Source: Ctenosaura bakeri (lineage: Eukaryota; Chordata; Lepidosauria; Squamata; Iguanidae). From it: a stretch of DNA of 64,000 nucleotides. Both the position numbers and the translations under genes were made by a program. Shown here in pieces: positions 32,660 through 42,665 of this stretch. The stretch lies in NCBI GenBank assembly GCA_948474755.1, contig CAOLHI010000619.1, positions 310,001-374,000 on the forward strand. Direction: 5' to 3'. Below the pieces are notes generated by a model. That model was not told the DNA's origin. It saw only the letters and a list, made by a program, of their open reading frames with translations, and ran no database searches. How positions within the stretch are numbered: position 1 is the first letter of the stretch; the number at the start of each line of letters is the position of its first letter.

Positions 32660-33006
32660 TTTGGCTATTCTATGGATGCTGTGGACTCTGAAAAAGACAG
32701 ATAAATGGGTCCTAGAGCAAATCAAGCCTGAACTCTCCCTAGAAGCCAAGATGACTAAACTGAGGCTGTTGTACTTTGGCCATATCATGAGAAGATATGA
32801 CTCATCAGAAAAGATAATAATGCTTGGTAAGGTAGAAGGCAGTAGGAAGAGAACACATTACAGATGGATAGACTCAATCAGGGAAGCCACAGCCCCGAAT
32901 CTGCAAGACCTGAGCTGGGCTGTTGAAGACAGGGTGACTTGGAATCTCTCATTCATAGGGCAGGATTACCATAAGTCAACTTGATAGCAGTTAACAATAA
33001 CAACAA
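32660..33006 (+). mobile_element. Bov-B (RTE) LINE 3' end
   Basis: The frame reads EAKMTKLRLLYFGHIMRRYD then SSEKIIMLGKVEGSRKRTHY and RWIDSIREATAPNLQDLSWA, the C-terminal end of Bov-B/RTE ORF2. Then comes CATAAGTCAACTTGATAGCA and an AACAATAACAACAA tail, like that of the Sauria SINEs. It is 5'-truncated. Confidence 0.7.
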
Positions 33007-33513
33007 ATAATAGTTACTATTTTAATTTTTCCTTCATATGGGTGTACTAAGTTTAATTGGCTGTAAACATCTTTGTCTAGTAATAGCACTTGTGTCTATC
33101 TGCAGAAAACAACTATTGTCATTGAAAAATAATTGCTTCAGTGTGAGTTCTGTGATTCTGAGTCCATGGTGTTTGATGATGAACCTTGCCAGCTTAAAAT
33201 GGAGTATAGTGACTTTTGCATTATTTTTTATTTAATTTTAAAAAAACATGCCTTTGGACAATCTATTCTCTTTATTATGGCTTAAAATGGAAGCGTGGTT
33301 TTCCAGATCTTGCTGGATTGCATCTCCCATTATCTGTCACAATTTGCACATTAGCAAGGCGACATCTGGAGGGCCACATGATTCCAACCTTGACTTAATT
33401 ATATGCCTATCTTTGATGCATTAAGGCCTCCAATAATTCTTCTCTTCTATTTGTTATTTTCTGATGTGAGCAATTAACAACTCCCAAGATTTTACATTTA
33501 AAAGGAGGGGGGT

Positions 33514-33548
33514 TGCCCCCCATCCCACCCCACCCCACCCCACCCCGC
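33514..33548 (-). repeat. (CACCC)n tandem repeat; G-quadruplex motif on the - strand
   Basis: The + strand reads CCCCCCATCCCACCCCACCC with further CACCC units. On the - strand this gives at least five runs of three to four G separated by single bases, a strong quadruplex motif, with i-motif potential on the + strand. Confidence 0.7.
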
Positions 33549-33549
33549 T

Positions 33550-36500
33550 TTGTTAAATATAGAAAAGAAGAAAAACACATTTTTTTATTATTTTCAGAAA
33601 AAGTCTTTCATATTAATATTATTTATTACAATAAAGAACAGTTAAGCAGCATGGAAAAAATATATCTTAGCTACATTAACTCAATTGCCAAAAATATACA
33701 CATCTTTTCCTCTTATTTAATTAAAAATTACAACAGCCAAGAAGGGGAGGGAGTGTTAGACACAGGCAATGTACTAAAACGAAATATTAGCATCAAAAGA
33801 TGGGTAAAGAGTATACCCCAGTGCAACCAAACATAGAACTTATTCGTTTTTTTAAAAAAGTTTTTTTTTTCTTAATTTTTGTTCTCTTCCTACCAAGAAA
33901 GAGATTCTGGTGCTCTGTCCCAGTGTGCTTTCAAAGCACATCCCCAGCCTGCTTTAAGCATGACTTTTTATTCTGGATCTTCAATCCCATGCTAGGATTA
34001 TGATGGTTAGAATTCCAAGTTTGTTTTCTGGGACGTTGTTTCTAACATCAAAGTTTCCCAGATAGTTATTTCAGGTGGGGAAAGGTGCAGAATGGACAAT
34101 CAGAATGATCAAAGATCAGTTGGAGCGCTGGCTGCTGTGGCCTCACATATCAGTGGGGTAATGAATCAATTTCAGGTTTTGGCTGGCTTTAAAGGAGCTA
34201 TCCAAGATGCCTTGACCATTCTGGAATAGGATGCAGCACACAGGACAACTTTAAAGCCAGAGTTAAAACCTGGAGTGGATCTGCTGCCCTACTGACATGG
34301 GAGCCACCAACCACTACTGGTTTGAAGCACTTTCCCTATGTGGAAAGGCTATAGAATTTTTTAAACAGAAGATATGAACACAGAGATGGAAAAAGTCTCA
34401 ACTCTCATTTAGCCCCAATGCCTCCTCATGCAAACTATCTGCCACTACATCATCCACAATAGGTGGCCATCCAGCCCCTGCTTAAAAACCACCACCATCT
34501 TCTGAGGCAACCTGTGCCACTGTTGAATGGATTGTATCATATGTTCTTCCTAATGTTTAGTTCTAAATCCTTTCTCTTGTACTTGGAACTCACTTCTTTG
34601 GGTCTTATCCTCTGGTGCTTCAGAAAACAACATGGTACCATTGTTTTATGTCCTTTTCCATAGGTAGCAAAGTGCCTTATGCCAGCTGTGTGAGAATAAC
34701 CCTGAATATCAGCTGGTGGGAGGACAGTGACTTTGCACCCTGCTTGTCAGCTTCTGAGGATCAACTGACAGGCCACTGGGAAGCAAGATGCTAAAATGGA
34801 TAGCCCTTGGGTCTGATCCAATAGGGTGGTTATGTTGTTGCACTCTTGAGTGTTAACATTCTGTAGGCTTGATCCAACCGTGCAGTCAATGGCCCATCCA
34901 TGGGGCAAGATGAGGCAGTGCAGTTTGGGTGTGCTATTACAGAAGGAAGTATGACTGACCCATGCAGACACAATGTCCCAGAATGTTTTCCTGCAGAGGA
35001 AAGAGGACAGCTTCCTCTTTCATATTGATCCAGTTTGATTAGCTGAACTGAGCCCCATTATTACAGATTACTATACTCTTATCATCAGTAGCCAGCATCC
35101 TGTTGGGCAGTTACGTCACTATAAACTGACCTAGGACCATGTAAAGTTGAATTGTGCCATTGTACAAGATTTGTATTCTCAGAAGGGGAGTGGAGACATA
35201 GCTATGTCATTGGGAGCACTGCACAAGCAGAGCTACAACAGGACACTGCATTGATGCATGTTGTCTCAATTCACTCAAAGGTTTGTGCATTGTATAAGAG
35301 GCATAGCTATGTCTTTATAAAGATTACGCACTGTAACCTCTGATGCAAAATTTAGACCAATATCTTTATTCAAACCCAGCTCTTTCCTGCAGACTCCAGT
35401 AGTCTGTTGACTAGATGGACACAGGTGCAATTGTGACCCTGTATTTGACCATGTGCATTTTTTTAAAAAAAAAAACATGCTTCAATAAAAGAATCCTTAT
35501 CAATCCATTTTACAGAAAGATTGAAACAAATAGAGCATGCAACCTTGATGGAATGAAAGCATCCATTGGTTGGCAGCCACATTTGCTGGGGAGTTTCAGG
35601 GGATGGTCAGATCTTCTTGACCCCAAGGAAGACAACTGAACTAGACCCTTCTCCTTCCAATAATCAATTAGTGCCATGATCCAGTAGAACGTTGCCTGGT
35701 GGCCAGGCCATCAAAATATTCTATTTTTGACCTGGTTGATTTCAATGGACAGTTGAAAAGGAGAACATTCAGGCATATTATGCCCCATGAGTCACATCTG
35801 GCTCATGCCTTGATGGCACCCAAAGCTTACTGCTGTGTTTTGCCTCATGATAGGACTGCATATGGACCACTGTCTTTAATAAGAGGAGGTGGGCAGGTGG
35901 ATTTCAGCATCGGATAGCACCACTGGAAGGGCCGCTGACCAAACTTAACCTAACCATTCTAAAGTAAAGATAAAATACAGATCTCAGTTGATCCTTGTCA
36001 ATAGAAAGTAATAAACAGACCAGCCTTTAGGAACACATTGCAGCTGAAACAGACTGGCTGGGAAAAGGAAAACAGCTGATACTTTGAATATGTAGAAGGT
36101 ACTTTTGCATGATCTCAGAAACAAAAATGACTCCCCCCATCTGCTTTTTCTTTTCTTTCACTTCTACATCTTCCTCTACTGAGTTTGTGAAAGGAGTACT
36201 GTAATTTTAAATCTGTTCTAATCTAAATGATTGTTAAAACCTAAAGTTTTTAAAAAATATTTTGGACTACAGCTCTCAGAATCCCCCAGCTAGTATGATC
36301 AGTGGAAATTTTGGAACCTATAGTCCAAAAATAAATTTTCTGAGCTCTAGTGAAGCCAGTGAGCACTCTTCAGCCTAATGCCCAGGTGTTACCATCACTT
36401 CCAAGATATATCAGTTCCCTACAAACCAATGATTTGGCTGAGCATGATTCTGCAACCTCCAGAGGTTATGAAAGAAAACACAACTGGAACACAGCTATTG

Positions 36501-36870
36501 CTCTTTCCACAACCAAATAATATTAATGGACTTTGGAAGGAGAAGTCAGTCTGTGGAGTGAGTGTGGAACTGCCATATTCAAAGCCCTTTCTAAATTCTT
36601 TTGGCAGATACACTGATCAGATCAGCAAGCTAACTGCCTATTTGATTTCCTCCTAAGCTTCAGATGAAATGGTTGTATCTCTGACTGGCTGCCCCATCTC
36701 TTTTTTCTTAGTATGAGCTTATTGCAAGTTTACGTAACCTACAGTGTGTCCATATTATACTTGCAGCCATTTAATATCACTTTAACTGTCATGGCTCCTA
36801 GGATCTATAGTTGGGTAATATACTTGGAAGTCTTTATTAGAGAGCTCTAACCCACATCCCAAACTATAAT
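33550..36870. other. Intergenic stretch, repeats only
   Basis: Contains the CR1 fragment at 34385-34690 and scattered MITE fragments (36250-36335, 36770-36860). No supported exon was found; the short open frames lack any recognised motif. Confidence 0.5.
34385..34690 (-). mobile_element. CR1 LINE 3' fragment
   Basis: GGTGGCCATCCAGCCCCTGC, GAGGCAACCTGTGCCACTGT then GTTCTTCCTAATGTTTAGTT and CTCTTGTACTTGGAACTCA are the complement of the CR1 3' region. Confidence 0.7.
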
Positions 36871-36876
36871 TCTTAA

Positions 36877-37078
36877 GGGCCTTTCCGCACTACAATGTTA
36901 CAATGCTATTATTCCAGTTTCAACATCCTGTGGAATTCTGGGGTTTGTAGTTTACTGAGGCCAAAGAGCTCTCTGGCTACGAATTCTAAATGCCCCTCCC
37001 TAAACTGCAAACCCCGGGATTCCATAGGATGTTCAAAGTGGAATAATAGCACTATAACAGTGTAACGCAGAAAGGCCC
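36877..37078. mobile_element. Palindromic MITE, long class (M10)
   Basis: Starts GGGCCTTTCCGCACTACAAT and ends GTAACGCAGAAAGGCCC, flanked by TTAA/TTA. Internal blocks are as in M2-M4. Confidence 0.8.
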
Positions 37079-37485
37079 TTAGACACACCAAGAAAAGGGA
37101 CTGAATTAAATTAGTTTAATTCTGTGATATAAACAGCCTTCTAATATTACCTTGGTGCCTCTAAAAAACCTTGAAAACAATTTTAATAGGAAGCAGGACA
37201 CCATCCTATCATAAACCATCACCCACCCAGCCAATCAGCATAGCCCACAGATGGAATTAACTCCACAATACCTCTTCTGCCAAGCTTGATGCTGAAGAAA
37301 AGGCTGTACATATAAACAAAAATGTTGCCAAGTGCAAGTCCACAAAGGTTTCACTGGTCTCAGGGGCACAGCCCCCAGTTCTATTTCTGCTACAGACCCC
37401 AATTCTATTTCTGCTAGATTGGGTAACGAGTAAGAAGCACTAATGATCTTTCCCCCCGCCTTCACAAAGAGTCTTGAGTCTCCCT

Positions 37486-37685
37486 GGGTCCTTTCACCCT
37501 ACACAATTATGATGTATGGCAACATGCATCATCCTAGAGTTCATAGTTTGGTGAAGGATTAGAGCTCTCTGACTGAGAAATCTAAACACCCCTCCCTAAA
37601 CTACAAATCCTAGGATCCCATAGGATAGAGCCATGGCAGATAAAGTTGAATCATAGCACTATAGTTGTGTAGTATGAAAGGGTTC
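37486..37685. mobile_element. Diverged palindromic MITE
   Basis: TCCTTTCACCCTACACAATT faces GTTGTGTAGTATGAAAGGGT; the spacer has GAGCTCTCTGACTGAGAAAT. It is related to 12286-12482 and to the M family but much older. Confidence 0.5.
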
Positions 37686-39089
37686 CAAGTCTAGGTTCTG
37701 AGATTCACAAGGTACCAGCCATACATTTTTCAAGTTTGTTGTCTTAGGCCAAAGTGCTAGAAACCTGCTTTGCTAACACATAGGAACAGACGTAAAGAAC
37801 AGTGGCTGCTTGCATGACTGCAGATCTAAGGAAGATCAGCTAAATCAGGTATGTGCTCCCACGTGGGGAACTCAATGCCTGGCCTCGAATGCACTGAACC
37901 TTTCCATTCAAGTGTTTGCATCTATTATTACTGATCCAGAGCTTGGGAAAGTTGCTTTTATGGATTAGGAAGCCCAGAATCCCTTGGTCAGTCACTGGCC
38001 ATGTGTGGTTATGGTCTTTCCTGTATTTTATACCTTGGAGTTCACTGCATGTGCAGCATGGCTTCTAGTGCTCATATGAGCATCACTGAATGTGTGCCAG
38101 AACAAAACCGGGATCACAGAATCGTAGACCACAGGTCCCTTGAGTCTTATCTGTTGCCTCAAAAGTGTTGGAAGGCAACACTTGTATAAAATGATCAATG
38201 AAAGGGAATTCTAGAGACCATCCCTGCCCTTCTGTTTCATCAGTTTCTTTCTGTGATCTATGTATTCAAGCTTTTCACTTCCTCCGTGCCTGCAAAGGTC
38301 ACTTCTGCCTTCTTCCAAAAGTTAGTTAGTCCTGTGTCTCATTTTGTCTGGAAAGGGAACATCCATGAGGCTCCCACCTCAGGATGGCTTATAAGCACCA
38401 ATGACAACCACCCTTTAGGGGCTGAAATTTAGGTAATCCTCTTTTCTCCATCTCCTTTCTTATCCCAAGATGGATTTCCTGAAACTATAAAAATTATGTT
38501 TTCCTTTTTAACCTTACAAGAGCATCCTGAGTATCTTCTCCTGTTTTCTACCACAAGCTCATATTGCACTGGCTACACTGCATTCTTGACATAGATACCA
38601 AATATTCTTACAAAAAGTAGGGTCACCCATTCCTTAATCTTCAGATCAGCCCACGCAAATCCAGATTAAGATATTTTTCAAGATGCATTGATACTGCTCC
38701 ATTCCTGTGCAACTTGCAGCTCATCATTTTGTGGGATGGTTTGCAAAGCACCACCAATGGCAATCCTGTGCCTTTGCACCACTCCTTCTGTCTAATTCTT
38801 TTTTTTTTAAATCTGTTAAGGAAGAAAAGGCAGACTAGTTGCACAACGACTTGACTGGTACTGGGGGATTCACTAGGAAGCACTCATTGACAGCTAGACA
38901 AGGTCCATCAAAACAGCAAAGGACAAAAATTGAACTGGAACGGTGCTGAAGCACTGGTCTGAGTGCTTGAGAAAGGTTGCGTGCTATCAGAACCATAAGT
39001 GCATCCTATTGGTGGCAGTTTCTGACTGTCAGGTTTGTTAATGCCAAAGCTAAAGAGAAGGGAGAATGTCAAGCATGGTTCCAATTCTT

Positions 39090-42000
39090 AGCTGCATTTT
39101 ATTCTCTGCAGGAGCTGCCATGAATGAAAAGAAGGGAAGCTTTCTAGATTCCATTTGGAACCGTTGCTGCTCTTGTCAGTTTCCAGTAGCTTTCTGTTAA
39201 AACAAAATCTTACACCCGCACCCACACATACACACCTCAAAACTAAATCACACACTCACACACAAAATCTGAAGCCAAACACATTGGTGTGGATGAATTA
39301 AGACAAAAAGATCAAACCCTTTAAAACTGCTTCAGTTTTTCCCCTCTTTTTTCCCCCTAACATCCAGCAGGGATTTTTTTCATTTGATTTTAAAAAAGGA
39401 AGGACAGAAGAAAGAAAACCAAAACCACACCAGGGGGTGGGGAGTGGAGAAGATTTTAAACAGCAGTGGTCATACTTGGAGTCATCTGCACATGCTCACC
39501 ACCAGCATTTGAAAATAGTGCAAATTGGAAGAGGTGGTGGAGATGTGCCCAAAATGACTGAAGGCAGGAAAGCTTTTAAAGTCTGTAGGTGTTTTATTTT
39601 TTCCCAGTCACCTGGAGTCTTGCCCCCTTGAAAGATCTGTATTTATCCAGCAAAGATAGGGCTAGCTGAGGTTGCTCAGAACAACTGACCATGATCCCCA
39701 TTTCACCTCATCTTAGCATCCTTCAGAAAATTGCTTTAAGGGCGAAGGGAACAGGTGCCTTTGCTGCAGGCATCTGGTTACCACACAGAGGCAAATGAGG
39801 TCTTAACAATGGTGGGAAGACCAATGTTCTCCTCAGCTATGACCTGACTGAGCCTAGGCCTGGTGATAGGGATGGAAGATGTTTTTTACCTGAATGGAGC
39901 TAACTGGAGAGGGAAGGAGTAACTCCTGCCCTTAGATAATGTCTTGGTCCTGCCTCTTTGGTGTCGGCTTTGGAGTGACTGGTCAAGCAGGAAAACATCT
40001 TTTTAAGTGGCTAGAGCGTTCACTGCAAAGGTGAACATAGATAATTTGAGTGCTTCCAGACAAGGCTTTTATCGTGCAATTGCCCTTCCTAAAGCACAGG
40101 GGGTGGGGGTAGGCAGACGGAGGTTCAGACATCAGCATCTTCCATTGGTAGTCTTCCTATGTTGTCTCATCAGTTTGTCTTCCCACAAAAAGCATGTTGA
40201 CGAGGGAATGACAGAATAGCTGCCCTGAGCCCTTTGGGCTGGTAGTGAGAGGAGCCGTCCACCAGGAAGCACTCTTTGTAATGGCCCTCTTAATCTACAC
40301 CCCTGCTCCACATACAGAAAAGCTTCCGAAGGAGAGGAAAAGAGGCATCTTATTCAAGCGGGAAAGGGCCATTTTCAAGATCAAGACTGGCAGAGGTTTG
40401 GGAGAACCAAGGTAACTGTTCTTGGCTATGCTGGGTTTTCTCCCACCAGAATGACTCCTTAGCAAGAGTCAACAAAGCCATATCCATTGGCCCATTTGTT
40501 TCCTCATGGGAGTGAAACTCTTGTTGCAGGACATGTGGATTTCTCCATGTCTCTCTCCAAAGAAGGGCTTCCCAACTTCACCCTGATATGTGCTGGAGAC
40601 CTCACTGGCTCCACATTGTCCCATTTCACTGTGACTGCACCCTCTTGCTGCCAGACAACTCGATGGATTTCTTAACCTTGGTGTGAAATGTCCTCTTCTG
40701 CAGAGATAACATTGAAACCAGGATGGCATGGCCATAGTCCAGCTTGTACCTCCTATCTTTGCAGGGGGCATCTCTTAGCAGACTGCCTCCCCACTTCCCC
40801 CTGAAGTGCAACTTGTCATGAAATAAGTGCAGCACAGCAGATATAGCCAGCAAGGGAGAAGAATGTTCGCTCCACCTGACTCCTTCAGAAGGAGGGTAGA
40901 GCAACAGGTTCAGAACCAAGGAACGTAGACTCCTGATGTACCTCTGCTTGTTGTTGTCCTGCCCTGCAGCAAAGACGACTTTCTTGGAAGTCTGACATCA
41001 TGCAGTTGTTCTACATTTTGGCATCCATGGCTCAGGGAAGAGATTTTCCTATGCAGAGAACAGCTGGTGTCGCCCAAGTTAGCCCTTGTCCTGAACCGGG
41101 GCACCTCCCTTTTCATTCATGCTCTAGAGAGAGTAAGAAGCATAGAATGGAGTTACAATTGGCCCTCCACTTTTGCAAGTTTGACTTTCACAGATATAAT
41201 TATTTGAGAGTTTCTTTACCCTCTGCCCCCGCACCTCAGGTGCTTCTTTTCCAGGGCAATCTTTCCTCTTGGCAGCTCCAATCAGGCTGCACAGCCCTTT
41301 TAAAACCCGTCTCTGGTCCTCCTCTTCCTCTTCCACCAGCAACTACCTGGCCAGCTAAGGACAGCTTGCACCCTGATTTTTCAGCACCACAAACACTCTC
41401 CCAATGCCTCCCACACCCAAGGAGGGAGATGGGTGAGAGAGAGGAAGTATAGGGCCACCATGCCGACTCACCCACTCTTCCCTCTCCTTTCTCTGACCTG
41501 GTTTGGACCCTGGGTGTTCTCACTGTGCCTTGACCATATTGATATTTGTGATTTCTCCACTTTTGTGGGAGTCCTGCACCTTTAACCCTAGAAAATATGG
41601 AAGGCTGACCATATATCAACAATCAAAAGGGGAAAATGCAGCTAGGAAACTATAGCATACACAAACACTCCCATTTTAGGAATAAACTAAACCTGGGCTG
41701 CTCCAAATATCCTTATCTATGTTAACTTTGATTCTTCTTCCTTTCGATTTTTGCCTTCTTATTTTAGTCTTCCCACAGGCCTCTTCTCTCAGTTCACTTC
41801 CAGCTCCAGCTTTCCTGAACCTGTGGCTTTCAACATATGTTGGACTATAGTTCCCATTATTAAGGACTGATGTGGCTGGAAATTTTGGGAACTGCAGACC
41901 TACATATTTGTAGGGTGCCAGTTTGGGTGAGATCTGGCCTATCCTAATTCTCTTTGTTCAGCTCCCTTCCCACATCAGCTCCCTGACCATTCATTTTCTT

Positions 42001-42254
42001 GCTTCACAGAACCTTTCCCACTGCATTTTTCAGTCCTGAGACTTTCTGCTCCTGAATCACTGGTACCTTTCCCCCCACCCAGTTCCTGCTGAATAAATGC
42101 ACCCTAAATTGCTCCTGAGTCTGAAATCCCACACACCCATTTGACCAAAATCGCTTTCTACTATCCTCTAATATTTTCATTCTACAACTGATACTCGTCT
42201 CCCATTTTTTCACATGTTGGAATATTTATGAACATTCTATGACATCTCAGCAGT
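39090..42254 (-). other. Probable MLLT6 3' UTR
   Basis: Directly downstream of the MLLT6 stop. Candidate poly(A) signals AATAAA on the - strand occur at 39593-39598 and 39098-39103, giving a 3' UTR of 2.7-3.2 kb; the human gene also has a long 3' UTR. A pogo-like element lies inside at 41156-41611. The extent is inferred, with no transcript evidence. Confidence 0.35.
41156..41611 (-). mobile_element. Pogo/Tigger-like non-autonomous DNA transposon
   Basis: Starts CAATTGGCCCTCCACTTTTG after TA and ends near TATGGAAGGCTGACCA before TA. It matches 43447-43905 in the opposite orientation over its whole length. CAGTTGGC-type ends with TA target sites suggest a Tc1/mariner-pogo origin. Its 128-codon open frame has no transposase motif. 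Confidence 0.65.
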
Positions 42255-42665
42255 TCAGCTGCTGGGATGCAATCCCTGTTTTTCAAGGCTGTTTAGAAAT
42301 ATACCCACCATTCCTTTCTGGCTGCTGCCATCACCCTGCAGGTTGAGGAAAGGGTTTGTTTGTGCAGTAAGGACAGGTGGGATAGCACCTCCTGCTGCAG
42401 CTGACATTAGACTGTTCCCGGGGGTGCTGAGTGGTGGGGAAGCCATCAAGGAACTCGCTGGATTGAGCTGCTGAGGGGAGATGGAGGCTAGGAGGGTGCT
42501 ATTGGCAGCAGATGGTGCAGTGTTGTTGGAATGGAGAAGGGAAGTGGAGGTGGCCGTCCCCAGACCGGTCATGGATAGCTGTGGGTTGCTGGTCATCTGG
42601 AGCCTCTGAAGCTCCCTTTTCTGCTGAATTTGTTGAATCATTTGGAACACCAAAGTCTGCTGTTC
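42255..42665 (-). CDS. MLLT6: MLLT6 terminal coding exon
   Basis: After GGTTCTTAG it reads EQQTLVFQMIQQIQQKRELQ RLQMTSN..., then a Ser/Ala-rich stretch and PPVLTAQTNPFLNLQG. The QMIQQIQQKRELQRLQM and VLTAQTNPFL blocks are conserved. As given, it ends with a novel tail (GMVGIFLNSLEKQGLHPSS) at TGA 42255-42257. A donor-like ATG|GTGGGT at 42309/42308 could instead splice to a further small exon, which was not found. Confidence 0.88.
   Translation of the reverse strand, partial: EQQTLVFQMIQQIQQKRELQRLQMTSNPQLSMTGLGTATSTSLLHSNNTAPSAANSTLLASISPQQLNPASSLMASPPLSTPGNSLMSAAAGGAIPPVLTAQTNPFLNLQGDGSSQKGMVGIFLNSLEKQGLHPSS

Noticed and set aside
41080..41105. Possible MLLT6 last exon reading DKG-stop after TTCAG on the - strand
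   Set aside because: No pyrimidine tract, only three codons, and no further similarity to the human tail.
41236..41622. A 128-codon open frame on the - strand near the MLLT6 3' UTR
   Set aside because: It lies in the pogo-like element and shows no transposase motif.
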